Source of the DNA: Isoetes taiwanensis
Taxonomy: Eukaryota > Streptophyta > Lycopodiopsida > Isoetales > Isoetaceae
Length of the DNA: 64,000 nt
Assembly (NCBI GenBank): GCA_021234155.1
Contig: JAJEKV010000011.1
Location: forward strand, 14,175,255 to 14,239,254
Reading direction: 5' to 3'
A program made the position numbers and the translations under genes. Positions 1 through 11,065 of this stretch are shown piece after piece. Under the pieces are notes generated by a model. That model made no database searches and was not told the origin of the DNA. It was given only the letters and a program-made list of their open reading frames with translations. How positions within the stretch are numbered: position 1 is the first letter of the stretch; each line of letters begins with the position of its first letter.

Positions 1-510
1 GGGAGACGGAGGGCGAAGAAGTTGCAAAAACTTTTAAGCCGCACGGCGGTTAAACAAGATTTTTATAGGCAACTTCAGAAATGGAATCTGAATCGTTGAT
101 AGTGCCAGATGGCAGCAGAGATGAAAGAAGCTTCCAGAATGCAAAAATTTTGGTCAAGTCCGAGAAAGCAACTAAGAGTGAACCAAACATGGAGATGAAC
201 TGAAATGAAGGGTCTGATGGGACGTCATGGTGAGGTACAAATAATGATTTTCGATTGTCTTGGTGTTTAGTGAGCATAACAAAGATGGGCAACTCAAGAG
301 TCGGACGTTTTAAAAAAAGGTGGTGGTAGAGACATCAGCGCAGGGAGAGAGTATCTCGATTGGGTTTGCGGCAAGATAGCAGAATCTTGGATTAGAATGT
401 ACGTATGCCGACACGTCAGCAGAAGTTTGATTGGGCCACGATGGCAGCCCACAGGTTGTAGGACTATCTAAGGCAAGCAAGGTTCGAGAGGAGAGCACCA
501 ATTTGCGACG

Positions 511-750
511 ATGGATATGCCAAACACCATGCCGAAGAACTGCTACGAGTGCATCACTTGTAAGATAAACGATCTTGATCTTTGAAAAATGAAGAATTGG
601 GGCATTCCCATGGACGGATGGCTGAACGGGTCCGTTGACAATCCGGACCCCATGTCAAATTACTAGGATATTATCCTGTATCTTCGCTATGACCAGGATC
701 ATGCCAAGTACATGATCTTGCGGGCCTGTGCTGCTCCGAATCTGGAGTAG
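511..750 (+). pseudogene. Conserved antisense small ORF in element A
   Basis: This plus-strand ORF lies opposite to gag-pol, just past the integrase end. From an ATG at 511 (or the in-frame ATG at 529) it reads MPKNCYECITCKIN, closely like MPTNCQEWITCKMN in the same place of element B (15201). Downstream, after a stop at 583, similarity to B continues (MDGWLN..., D-x-x-LYLR..., ending near 750). A GATTGG box (inverted CCAAT) precedes it near 430, and a decayed TATA-like stretch (ctatctaag) lies near 470. Conservation in two diverged copies argues for a real protein of roughly 75-100 residues. The family is not recognised. The two CxxC-spaced cysteines of this copy are not all kept in B. Confidence 0.5.
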
Positions 751-867
751 CCAGGTTTATTAAATTAGGATTTTGTATATAGGGCTGAGCTCGTAGCGAT
801 TAAGTAAGGGCGAGGCCCAAATTTTGTTGTAATCCTGGGCTTTTTTAATATAAGTAAGTGTTTGGAC

Positions 868-2100
868 TCACTCATGCATCTCTGTTTCTAGAAATGTGTC
901 TATTTTGCCTGTGTGAAAAAGTTTAAGGCGAAAGCCATTAACCAGACTGGGTAATGGAGTGCCATCTAACTCTGCCAGTTGAAACGCACTTGGTTGGACC
1001 ATTTTAAGAATTTGATAAGGGACAAGCCACTGAAATTTCAGCTTTCCTGGAAAATCTTTATATCTGGAATCATAAAGAAGAACTAAATCTCCTTCCTTGA
1101 ATGTTTTTTCTTTGATGAGTTTGTCATGCCAGGACTTTCTTGACTTTTGTCCAGCAAGAACTCGAAGATAAACATCTCTGCGAAACTCATCTAACTGTTG
1201 TAATTGATAAACATGCTCCTGTAGAGTAACAAGTGGATGATGCACAGTAGCAAGTTGGAAACGAAGGGATGGAAGAACATACTCAAAAGGCATGAAAGCT
1301 TCTTGACCATATACCAATTTAAATGGTGTTTGTCCTGTAGCAATTATGAAAATGGTGTTGTAAGCCCACAAAATAGTAGGTAATTTTTCCTACCAATCAG
1401 TTCTGGAAGCGTCACAAATTTTCTTTCAAAATGTTGATGAATGCCTTGTTTGTGCTTTCTGCAAGGCCATTTCCTTGTGGATAATAAGGAATACTCTTCC
1501 TGTGAGGAATATGCAAATAGTCCGTCAATTCTTTGATCGTCTGGTTTACAAAATGAACATCTCGGTCACTGACAAGTTCCGTGGGACAGCCGAAGCATGT
1601 GATGACATGCGTACCTTAGCCGTGCTGGCAGCAGTATCAGAAAGTGCACAGGCCTCTGCCCACTTAGTGGCATAATCTGTGAGAACCAGTATATAGCGAG
1701 CACGGGAGTGCCGCGCTGGTGGATCTATGGGCCCAATAAAATCCATTCCCCATTTGTTGAAGGGTAACGGCGTGGCAACTGGTGTTAAAGTAATAGCGTC
1801 ACGGGCCATGGGTCGATCCACACGCTGATTGCGCGCATGAGCGTGGGCATCCTTGAAGAGCGTGGGCCAGAAATAGCCATCTAGAAGAATTTTGCATACC
1901 GTGGTGTCAACACTAAAATGTCTTCCACTAAGACCTTCATGGGCTTGGCGAACAATCTCTGTAACTTCATGAGGAAGAACACACCGACGCAAAACCATAT
2001 CCTTGCCACGCTTATAGAGATATCCCGCAACCATGGTATAGTCACGGACTTCACGAAGGAACTGTTGACGGCGTGACCGGAGCTTCTCATGAGAGAACGT
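868..2100 (-). pseudogene. Integrase of gypsy element A (broken)
   Basis: Two ORF blocks encode the integrase. 1546-2034 has the HHCC zinc region (QAHEGLSGRHF... but the downstream CxxC is deleted) and the core (WGMDFIGPIDPP, VLTDYATKWAEA). 868-1371 has the core end and C-terminal region (TPFKLVYGQEAFMPFEY, later FKEGDLVLLYDSRYKDFPGKL). Integrase inserts the cDNA copy into the host genome. Loss of the CxxC pair and at least one frameshift between the blocks make this copy non-functional. No chromodomain is visible after the C-terminal domain. Confidence 0.85.
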
Positions 2101-3070
2101 GGGGTCTTCCGATGGGAATGCACCAGAGAGCAGATACTGCTGATAGTCATGAAACCAATGGGACAGAACATTTGGACACAGAAAATAAGTCCAAGCGCTT
2201 CACATTTTGTGGCAGAATAATTCTTCTCAGCAGGATTAAGTTTTCTGCTAGTATAGGGAATAGGCTTGTCAGTGTGAAAATCATATTCTTGAGAAAGACC
2301 GACGCCTATGGCAAAGGCTGAGACATCAACATGAACAAGAAAAGGTTTGTCCCATTGAGGTGAAACGAGAACATGAGCTTGAGTGGGCAGGACTTTTAAT
2401 TTCTGAAACGCTGCATCCGCCTGGGAATTCCAAGCCCAAGAGGATTCATCACCCGTGAGTTTATGAATGGGACCTGCAATGGCAGCGGGCCCTGGAATGA
2501 AGGTTGCATGATAATTTACCTTGCCATGAGCATGTCTCCTTGATGTTGGAAGGTGTTTGAGCTTTGAGCACACAACTGATTTTTACAGGGTTCGTGGTAA
2601 TGCCATCTTTGTTTACAATGTGGCCAAGAAGGACGCCTGGAGTGACACAAAAAGTGCACTTTTCTGGATTTAAACTGATGCCAGATTCATCGCATTTTTG
2701 AAAAACTAATTCTAGTTTGTCAAGATGATCATCCATAGAGCTATAAGCAGAAAAGCTATCCTGGAAAACTTGCAGAAAGGCATTGTCTTTCATGTAATCT
2801 TAAAAAACAGAAAGCATAATGTGTTGAAAAGTATAGGGAGAGTTGGAGAATCCAAAAGGCACCACTTTGTAGGTAAAAGTGCCCCACGGCGTAGTGAATA
2901 TAGTTTTCAATTGATGGAGATTTGATTATAGCCAGAGAAACCATCCATGAAGGAATACATCTCATGGCCTGCTACTTCTTCAAGAATTTGATCTGTGAAG
3001 GGTAGCGAAAAACGATCACGTTCCGTGGCCATATTGAGCTTTTGATAGTCCACCGATCAGTAGCCCAGTA
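1881..3070 (-). pseudogene. Reverse transcriptase-RNase H of gypsy element A (broken)
   Basis: The RT thumb end reads LDKLELVFQKCDESGISLNP followed by EKCTFCVTPGVLLGHIVNKDGITTNP (2461-2793). This is the typical Ty3/gypsy segment where KC..F...V..LGH follows the catalytic palm. RNase H-like reading (SRKLNPAEKNYSATKCEALGL) follows in 1881-2573. Upstream palm sequence is visible but frame-shifted (2756-2965). The order relative to protease and integrase fits Ty3/gypsy, not copia. Confidence 0.85.
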
Positions 3071-3100
3071 ATAAATGCTTTTAGCTTGGCGGAGAAAGGG

Positions 3101-3420
3101 TCATCCAACCAGCATTTCATAATCGCTCGGAGCTTCACCAGCTTTCCAAACGCCAAATTCCAAGGGCAATTTCAGATCGCCAATACTGATATGGAGAAGA
3201 GAAGTGACGCCTTGAGGCCGTGTGATGTGGCCATTGGCGAGCTTAATGTCATAAGGGGCACGATAAAGTTGAGTGATGCCCAGTTGTCTTTGAAGTTTGT
3301 CCGTGATGAGGTTAACATCACTACCGCCATGAATCTGCACATGATTGATTTATTGATTACCAACAGTAGCGTGTACCGTGGGAGTAGAAGTGGCTACCGC
3401 TCCAACCAGAACCGTGGGTA
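3101..3420 (-). pseudogene. Retroviral-type aspartic protease region of element A
   Basis: The ORF at 3101-3340 carries QIHGGSDVNLITDKL, where plant gypsy proteases usually show an I-D-G-G-S-x-VN-type active site. Here the catalytic Asp position reads His, so this copy would be inactive. It continues with ANGHITRPQGV and ends ...DYEMLVG, the second conserved protease block (L-G/V-G type). The linker joining it to gag overlaps at 3350-3420. Element B has the same block at 18686-19141. Confidence 0.6.
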
Positions 3421-4044
3421 GTGGCAACTGTTCCTTGAGTGCAGGACACAACTTGAGAATGGTAGCAAGGCTCAAGTGGAATCTTAATTTTTGCAAGCTG
3501 CTTTTGTAGTTCCAAGGGAACATGAGAAAAAGGATCAGCAGGATCCAACAGTGCAGGAGTCTGAGGCATTGACACAGAGACTTCCTTGAGGAGTTCAACT
3601 TCGGTAGCAATGTTTGAATACTGTTGAGTGTGTGGGGGGGGGGTTTTGACATCGAAGGTGTTTCTGGACATTGTTGGGTGCGCGTGGTGGCATGAACATA
3701 GCAAGCGTGCGTTCTTCAGCAGCTTGCACAAGTTTGAGAATACTTTGGCGTACTTTAGGCATTACATGATGCATAAGCTTGTCAAGATCAGGGTCAAAAT
3801 GGACCATCTTGTGTCCATGGCGAAAGCAAGTTGCGTGTCGTGAGGAATGATCATCAAGGGGCGTGAGCCCTGGTTCTGGCGTGAGACCAGACCAACCCAA
3901 TTTGATTGTTGAACCGGAGGATTGAGAGCTTGATAGATTTCTTCTTGGGTTTGTTGATTGAAAGCTACAGAGGGAGTGGCCTGTTGAGGTCGCTGTTGTT
4001 GAGATGGCCTAGGCGGTTTCTTCAAAACCAGTCATGAGCTCTGT

Positions 4045-5904
4045 TTACCATTGGTGACCCATAGTTGATAAGCAGTGAGACGAACTGAGGCAGTTTGATT
4101 TGTGCCCGGGAGCTGAACCTGGACCTGAGAAAGTTGAGGCAAGCCATGGTGGTGTGACCCCATTCTTGACAATGATAATACTGGAATTTGGAGGGATCAA
4201 AAGGAGTGCGTGAACTTTGACCCCTAGATTATTGAGGTTGCTGAGATTGTTGATATTGTTGTTGCTGATATGGTTGTTGCTGTGGGTATTGTTGAGGTGT
4301 CGTTTGAACCTAAAAGACCATTTTTTGCCTGAAGGGTGTAGGATGAGCACGTGTACATTCTTCAGTGGAGTGATTACACATGTTGCAGCATTTACAGTGA
4401 GGAGGACCATTGGTAGAATTACATTCATTGGTGATGTGGCACCAAATTTGACTACGTTGAGGTGGAGCAGATTGATGAGGTTGTACAGTATTTTGAGGAA
4501 CCATGATGGGGGCATGAAGGGAAGCTCTGCGAGGGGAATGCCACGGGAAGACACATTGATGGAATGGTTAACTAACTCAATCGCTTGATCTAATGTCTTG
4601 GGGCGCAAATACTCTGTCATAAGACGAATAGCAGGAAAAAGACCTTGCAGAAATCAAACTAGAATCTGACTCTGCGTGAGATACTCTTTAAGCTTGCTCA
4701 CAAGAATATGGAAACGATCCGAAAAGTCGCGGCTAGACTCCATGGGTTGTTGTTGGAGATCGTTAAGCTGCTTCAGGAGTTGTTGATCGTCATCTGTGCT
4801 TCCGTAATGAGAGAGAAAGGCAGTCTTCATCTCTTGCCAATTTTGTTTCCAGTTACTTTTATTTGCCATGAGCCACTGATGAGGAGCACCACGCAGCGTG
4901 GTGGAAAAGATATGGAACTTAAGTTGGGGCCGGGAATGGCCATTCAAAATAGCCAAGGCTTCAAATTCTTCCATGTGGGCTTGAGCACTTTGATCAAGGG
5001 GCTTCCCCTTGGCATTCCTAAAAATCGGGTATGTGAGCTTGAGATTGTGAGCAGGTGATGGAACTTGAACTTGCGTATAAAATGGTGGAGCATAAGTAGG
5101 AACATAGCCTTGAGACACAACCATGAGCTGAGAACAAGGTGGTTGCGTGGGGACCATGAAACCAGGAGGTCCTGAGAGAGGGGCGTCAGCAGGCAATGTG
5201 TCATGGGTGTTATCCTCATTTAATTTGAGATTAGTAATGTTGTAAACTGGAACTGAACTACAAGGGATCGTCGCCGTTCAATGACGTCGAGGCGTCGTTA
5301 AACGACGTTTCGATTGCGACAAGTATTTCGACGTCACGACGTCGTTCAACTATGTCACGATATCGTTCAACTATGTCACGACGTCGTTCAACAATGTCTA
5401 GATGTCGTTAAACTACATCGCAATAACGACATTATTAACGACGTCAATACATCGTTTAACGACGCCTCGACATCGTTGAACAACGATGATCCCCTGTAGT
5501 GAGGGTGAAGACTGAAATTCCTGAACATGAGGAGGGCCAAAAGAGACCTGAGGATAGCCCATACCATGCTGAGGAGAAGATGGCTAGGAAGGCAAGGGGT
5601 TGTGTCAAGAAGGGATGTAAATGTAAGCGATGTATGGAGTTTGAAAATAATGAGTGGGATGCACAGAGGTATGCTGTCGCGACTGTGGGTGAGAACAATG
5701 TTTACAGGTAGGGGGAGACCCCGGCCTGGAACTAACACGAGGGGTAGGCGGTGCCGACTGAGCACGTGAGCAGACACGGCCTCCGTCAATGTTATGGTCA
5801 GGATCATACATGTCACGAGCAATGTCCCTACGCTGATGGCGTTCCACTCCGGCCGCAGTTTGGTGAGGAGTTCCTCTGGAGTGAAGGCACGAGCAGACAT
5901 CTTT
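4045..5904 (-). pseudogene. Gag polyprotein of element A, interrupted by a MITE-like insert
   Basis: The capsid-like domain is at 4654-5196 (AHMEEFEALAILNGH, TTLRGAPHQWLM, MKTAFLSHYG), matching gag of element B residue by residue. CCHC knuckle residues occur at 4310-4504 (HCKCCNMCNHSTEEC). The S/P-rich N-terminal region reads through 5605-5900, with a candidate start ATG at 5900. A 244-bp inverted-repeat element (5257-5500) splits the gene. Gag forms the particle in which the RNA is copied. Several frameshifts are present. Confidence 0.8.
5257..5500. mobile_element. 244-bp MITE-like element with internal 21-bp repeats
   Basis: The ends are inverted repeats: ACTACAAGGGATCGTCG on the left and ACTACAGGGGATCATCG read inward from the right. 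The similarity continues for about 45-50 bp (GTCGAGGCGTCGTTAAACGA in both arms). The middle is built from a 21-bp period (cacgacgtcgttcaactatgt and variants, 4 or more units, about 5335-5420). Comparison with uninterrupted gag of element B near 21075-21100 supports an insertion here. A GA dinucleotide flanks both ends, so the target duplication may be only 2 bp. It encodes no protein; the superfamily is not determined (the ends resemble CACTA-type termini). Confidence 0.75.
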
Positions 5905-5944
5905 GAGGGAAGAAAAAAGAACTAGGACCCGGCAGCAGCGACAG

Positions 5945-6514
5945 TATTTTGGGTCTAGGTTCGGGATCACCTGCTAGACAGCCCTCTGTGAGGACCTTTG
6001 GATCAAGCAGGGAAATCCTAGCTGAGTGTCACGTGGGATTTTGCAAAGGGAACAGAAAGAAAGAAAGAGAAAAAATAGAACTAAAAGAGACAATATGCAG
6101 AAATGGAGCTTTCAGAATACATGAACTCTCGTCAAACGAGCGGAATAAAGCGAGACAAGGCTAAAATCTCGTCTAAAAACTCAAATTCTATCTCTACGGA
6201 TATATATAGTACAATGGCCTCGGGCCTAAAATAGGTAGATGACAGATCTCGGTTACCAACTCCTGGATCAGCGCATGATTTCAGAAAATCTGGCAGTGCC
6301 TTCATTAGTGCCTGGAATCCTGCTAAATTAGGGCTGCACTCCTCGGAGGCTGTCATTTGGCCGTTTTGGCTCTCTTCTTTGACTGGGACGTGGACTTCTG
6401 CGTGGCTTTTGGCAGGGGCGTGGGTCTGCTACCTGATGTTTAACCTATTCCCTTGTTTCTGTCCTGTTGTGTGGTCTTTAAGAATAGTCCTATGCCTGGT
6501 GGTACAGGACTCTG
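5945..6514 (-). repeat. 5' LTR of element A
   Basis: This is similar along its length to the LTRs of element B (11066-11653, 21558-22147): shared blocks include gacagccctctgtgaggacc, atatatagtacaatggcct and the outer ggtacaggact. Terminal TG/CA dinucleotides have decayed (inner end TATTTTGGG against TGTTTGGGG in B; outer end ggactctga against ggactaaca). Greater decay than in B suggests an older insertion. Confidence 0.85.
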
Positions 6515-7074
6515 ACTAGTCCTTCTGGCTCCTCCTCCTCCCCGTTGCCGCCTTCTTCTTCCACCTCTTCCTCCTCATCCTCCTCGTCGTCTTGCTCATG
6601 ACGGGGTTTCTCAATGTGAATAGTCCCTCGGGGCCGGTCTTGGTCCCTTTTGGAGCTTTTCTCCCTTCTTCGGTCCTCCTTCTCCCACTCCCTCTTCTTC
6701 CTGGCCACTCGATTTTCCGGCCATTCTGCCACCTTTTCCTTCCCCGTCTTCTTACTGAGGCTAACGTGCGCTTGATGGTGCTCCTCTTGCTGGTCACCCC
6801 CTGTTGCTCCTTCTCCTCTTGGCTCGGCGAAAGTGTGTCGAGCTCAATCGTCTCATTCGTTCTCTGGGTATCCCTAACGAGCTATTGGACGCCACCTCAT
6901 GGGTGGTGTGGAAGGTTTCGTCCATGGAACTGGACGAAACGTTACGCTCCTCCTCCTCCCTCCCGGGCTTGAGGTGCTCCGGGATCTTCTTGCCGCTACC
7001 TGCTGCCCCTGCGCCATGGAAGGAGTCTGCCTTGGGCTCTCGAACTTTCTTGTTGGGCATTTGGTTCTAGCCAT
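6515..7074 (-). pseudogene. Histone H3-like retroelement ORF, N-terminal fragment (copy C1)
   Basis: It starts MARTKCPTRKF at 7074, like MARTKCTARKY in C3 (50780), with the same upstream context (ccgtaagatATGGC against accgtaagatATGGC). After a frameshift it continues GKKIPEHLKPGRE, then a basic block (KKREWEKEDRRREK), DQDRPRGTIHIEKP and an acidic run of Glu/Asp. These match C3 in order. The ORF breaks off at EPEGL, where element A is inserted, so no histone fold is visible here. K4 and K9 positions of an H3 tail are kept and position 5 is Cys in both copies. Internal frameshifts show it is dead. Confidence 0.7.
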
Positions 7075-7614
7075 ATCTTACGGTTAAGAAAATAAATTAG
7101 CTTAAGCTGGAGATCAAAAAAGAGAGGTTTGGAGTGAGTTGGGGAGAGTGGGACCCAAGAATGGTATTTAAAAAGAAAAGATGCTCTTAGGGCTAGGAAT
7201 ATTGTCTCACCATTAATAGCCTTATTAATTAGCCCCCAATTAAATCTCTGTACTGTATATATATCTATCTTTAAAATTCGAATTTCTACTAATGATTTGA
7301 TGTGTTAATTATGGATTTGTGCCATTTTTCACCAGGGTCTCAGATTGGGATGATTCTTCGGCCCATTTTGGGTGAAATTTGATGTTCATGCATAATGTCC
7401 ACTTCAATCTTACTAAAATGTTAATTTGAATCATCCTTTTTCCCATGCATCTATAATTTATCCTAACTTTATGACCCTACTACTTGAGAGAAAAAAAAAA
7501 TTCTCCATTTTCGAGGTTCACTGCTGGAATTTCTATCCTATGCTCTATTAGGCCGTTTAGACTAGTAGGTCAGGGATATGGTCAGTGCTAGTTCTTGGTC
7601 AACCAAGAACATGA

Positions 7615-7625
7615 CTCTGATACCA
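7615..7625 (-). other. Primer binding site of C1 (tRNA-iMet type)
   Basis: On the minus strand the bases read TGGTATCAGAG, one base after the LTR end CATCACA. This is the standard plant initiator-Met tRNA primer site, identical to the PBS of C3 at 50237. Confidence 0.85.
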
Positions 7626-7626
7626 T

Positions 7627-8232
7627 TGTGATGCTCCCTACTAAATATACGATGCCCGGTCATATATCTCGTAGGAAATCCCCCATTCAGCCCTCTGGCC
7701 GCATGGGCCCTCCATCTATCCCGCACACAAGATACTCCTAGTGCGTGAAGGGGACACTGAGGTGCCTTGACGCCCTTCCCCTATGGGCTACTATACAACG
7801 GAAGCACAATATAACATCAGCATTAACAACAATTATACATCTAGCTACCTCGAAGGGTAGCACATACCTACATCCATAGATCCAACAAAGATATCAACAT
7901 GCCATAAAACATGGGAGCTCCTACCCAGACTCGTAAGGAAGTAGACTGATGGCTAGGCTACAAGATAGAGCAGACCGAGATATAACAATGGCGGGGCTGG
8001 CTATAGACAACGGCTAAGATTGACCACTCCATCCGCCCCTCCCGTGCATACTTTGCAGACTAGCTAGATTGGGTGCTGGCATGACTATAACCTGCCGGAT
8101 ACGTAGTCTCATGGTATCACCCATCGAGACTACTCCGGGTTGCATCTCCCGAGTCCGATGAGGTAGGAAGAGTTCCATCTCCCCTTCCTGAGGTCTAGTG
8201 GTTCCATGGGCGGCTAGAGAATCGTGGCGACA
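7627..8232 (-). repeat. Partial 5' LTR of C1
   Basis: Reverse-complement match to the last ~620 bp of the C3 LTRs (for example gtgtgtcgccacgattctct, gatgcaacccttcct-type block, gccagccccgccattgtta). The LTR 3' terminus CATCACA is at 7627. Similarity ends at about 8232, so the U3 side is missing. Confidence 0.85.
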
Positions 8233-9435
8233 CAATTGCCTACATGGCGCAGGTATAAAACATAAGTGTGATGCTAATGGGACTCCGCTCTAAGCAAAAC
8301 CTTCATCCCAACACTCGTTTGAACCCAACGCTCCAAACCTAAAATCAAACCGAAAGACAGTCTCATGAATCCCATCGCTACAAAACAAGGCAAATCCTAG
8401 AATAATACAAACTCAGGTGCTTTTTGGATGTAGAAGATCAATAAATAACAAAGCATTACTTTAGACTCAGGTTAGGAACCTCAATACCTCCATGGGATTA
8501 CTATATATATCACATTAATAGAGGTTTTTTACTCGTGGGCAACTATTTAAGTGTATGTATGGAGGTATAAATTGGCCGACATAGGGATGCAGTAGGTATT
8601 TGAACTGGACTAATTCAGTGGAGTGTCGAAGATCAGTCTACCAGTTTGCACTCGTCTACTTGAATTAGACTAATTCGGTGGAGTGTCAAGGATCAGTCTA
8701 TCGGTTTACACTCATTTACGGGTTTGCATCGCCCTGCCAGTTTGCACTCGCTATCTACTGATTTGCACTCGTCCTACAGGCTTTTGAAGATAGATAGAAA
8801 TAGATAAATATTTTAACGTCCACAGAGACCACACATGACCATAGGAAGAAACGATATATTGTGCGACTCTTGATGGTCTTGAACTCAAAACATAAATGTG
8901 ATAGGGCTAGTTGTTAACTAGAAGAATATAACTACAAGACACAATCAAATTCACTTTGAAAATTAGTAAGAATAATTTCTTTAGCTAGACAATTTAATTT
9001 CTATGAATTAAGCCAAATGATGTTAAATCATAGAAAATATGTCGAAATACATTGGAGCATTTCATCGTAGCAATGGGATTGATCCATTCATTATTCATTT
9101 GTTGATTAAACATGAAAGCATCCATGACTTACTGCTCAAATTTTATCACAAATTGAACATGCAAGTACACAGATCTTTTAACTTATGTCTGAAATAATCT
9201 GTTAAAATCGATTGATGAAGGCACCGAGCTTTTCAAATAACTTTTAGGATGAAATCATTCGTCTAAGTGATAACCTTGAAAGGGTAGCAATGTTCGTTTT
9301 AAAAGTGAACCTATATGGTGTCAATGATATATCATAAATAATGTTATTTCTATATTGCCCCTTCCTTAGCCTCTTCAGGTTATAATTCTATACCTCTGTA
9401 GTTTGTTTCACTAGATGCACTCTTTTTTTTGTATT
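8233..9435. other. AT-rich spacer with a retroposon-like tail
   Basis: No credible coding sequence. Short direct repeats at 8600-8770 (tggactaattcagtggagtgtc and ttagactaattcggtggagtgtc; gtttgcactcg several times) form a small irregular tandem array. A microsatellite followed by tttaacgtccacagagacc (8789-8830) matches the tail motif seen at 37207-37260 and 38660-38700. Confidence 0.6.
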
Positions 9436-10075
9436 AGGAATTGACTCTGAGTCTTGAACTATGTTGCTTACACCATTCATTTAAGGAATGCAAACTTTAC
9501 ATGTGATAATGCTTTAGTGCAAATGTTTGTAGTTTGACTGTGTGTACCAATGTGCTCAACTCTAATGTATTGTTTCACCGCCATGTCTCTAGTAGAATGT
9601 GTGTGCAATTCTATATATTTAGTCCTCTAATGCATCATATGATCGTTAATGATAGCAATACAACTTAGGCCTTCACATAACAATACAATTGGAGCATGCT
9701 GCTTGAATTTAAGTTCATTTAGTAGCCTTTTAGTCCAGACTATTTTTTTAGCAGCAAAAGGTTTAGCAGGATATTCTACTTCAACTAAAAACAAGACTAT
9801 TTTGTTGCTTTTTAAGCTGATGTTGCACCTCCTAACATGATTTAAAAAATGGATGTGGATTTCTCGTTGTCCAAGGATGTTGTCTAATCTACATCATAAT
9901 AAGCCTTAAGTGTGAGATCACTGTTAGAGTAGGTTATACTTCCATTTGCAGATCTTTTGAGAAATTTTAAAACTAAGTTAGCAACTGAACAATGCTCTCT
10001 CCTTGGATTATTAGAGTATTTGCTAGTAGACTTATAAAAAATGCAATATCTGCTCTTGTGCAATTGCAGAGCCTA
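9436..10075 (-). pseudogene. Ty1/copia RNase H relic
   Basis: Minus-strand translation, with many stops and shifts, follows the copia RNase H C-terminal region. From the right it reads TRADIAF..SLLA, then SDLTLKAYYDVD, LDNEKSTS, EVEYPAKPF, then ...HMMH.RTKYIELHTHS, VEHIGTHSQTTNICTKALS. These correspond to the family's usual KSTSG, EAEY, RTKHI-HFxR and ADIFTK blocks in the right order. No LTRs were recognised around it. It is a fossil only. Confidence 0.7.
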
Positions 10076-10089
10076 GCCTTCTCTATCAT

Positions 10090-11065
10090 TTCGCCCTCTA
10101 ATAGCGGAAGCATAACATAATGCCAGCACTAACAGTAACAATACATCCAACTACCTCGAAGGGTAGCACATGCATAGATACATTAAAGATATCAATATAT
10201 CGAGCTCCTACCCAGGCTCAGACTCGTAAGGGAAGTAGACTGACGGCTAGGCCTCAAGATAGAGCAGGCCGAGATATAACAATGGAGGGGCTGGCTATAG
10301 ACAATGGCTAGAGTTGACCACTCCATCCACCCCTCCTATGCATACTTTGCAGACGGGCTAAATCGGGCTCTGGCATGACTATAACCTGTCGGAGACGTAA
10401 TCATATGGTATCACCCATTGGGACTACTCCGGGTCGCATCTCCCCGATTTGATGAGGTAGGAAGGGTTGCATCTCCCTTTCCCGAGGTCTAGTGGCTCGC
10501 TAGAAGATCGTGGCGACACACGATTTGTATCCTATTGAACCCCCCAAAACAAGAGCCAGTTGTCACCTGCAACTCTTGAGAGGCAGGGCGATACCATTGC
10601 CCCAGGAGGTGTCGGACCCATACCTGGCCCACACGAAGTGACCGACTAAAGGCCTAGCCCACTATGGGTCCCCAGTAGCCGCGCTCAGCAGGGACCTCCC
10701 TCCACATTGCCACAAGCCTTGTTGTACGGTGCTAAGTCACTCCATAGCCCCCTCAGCCAGGTGGGTTCCTATGCACAAGCCGCATCTAATAGGAACTAAG
10801 GGGTCTAAACTAGGAGCATCATCTAAATAATGGCTACTAGGTCTCTATCCCCCTTCCCAATACAAGAGGAGCAAACATGATCAACCAACATCATATCTAA
10901 CATGATAAATAATGCGAATAACATCTAATCCTAATCACATGCATCTAACTTACAGTTAGGGTTCATTGATTAGGGTTCAAAATCTAGACCGTGGGTTCTA
11001 GAATGGATCTATTAAGATGGTCTACAAAGGACTCTAACCCGAAGCCATGTTTCCGAGGAACTCCC
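10090..11065 (-). repeat. C-family LTR C2, distal half (split by element B)
   Basis: Reverse-complement similarity to the C3 LTR (59279-60235), including ctacctcgaagggtagcac, ggtatcacccattgggacta and the gttagggttcattgattagg block. It lacks the last ~150 bp of U5. It joins the other half at 22148-22571 if element B and one CTCCC are removed: the flank ...cgaggaa-CTCCC continues as CTCCC-tcctgctcccagcg, as in the uninterrupted LTR near 59170 (read on the minus strand). Confidence 0.8.

Larger units (their letters stand above)
1..6514 (-). mobile_element. Ty3/gypsy LTR retrotransposon A, 5' portion (truncated by window start)
   Basis: The element reads leftward: 5' LTR at 5945-6514, then gag, protease, RT, RNase H and integrase down to about 868, followed by an antisense small ORF. 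Order and protein similarity match element B (11066-22147), so the extra 3' ORF and the 3' LTR should lie left of the window. All ORFs are broken by frameshifts or stops, and the gag region holds a small inverted-repeat element (5257-5500). The right LTR abuts the H3-like gene of copy C1, which it interrupts. The target duplication cannot be tested because the other end is missing. Confidence 0.85.
6515..8232 (-). mobile_element. LTR retrotransposon C1 (5' LTR part, PBS, H3-like ORF start)
   Basis: Minus-strand fragment of the same family as C3 (38936-60377). It has the 3' part of the 5' LTR (7627-8232), a PBS (7615-7625), a leader of about 540 bp and the start of the H3-like ORF (7074 leftwards). 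It is cut at 6515 by the outer end of element A; the remainder should lie left of A, outside the window. On the right the LTR stops at 8232, against unrelated sequence. Confidence 0.8.

Noticed and set aside
5314-5499. 61-codon ORF with His/Val/Asp repeats
   Set aside because: It is the 21-bp repeat of the MITE read through; 21 is a multiple of three, so any frame stays open.
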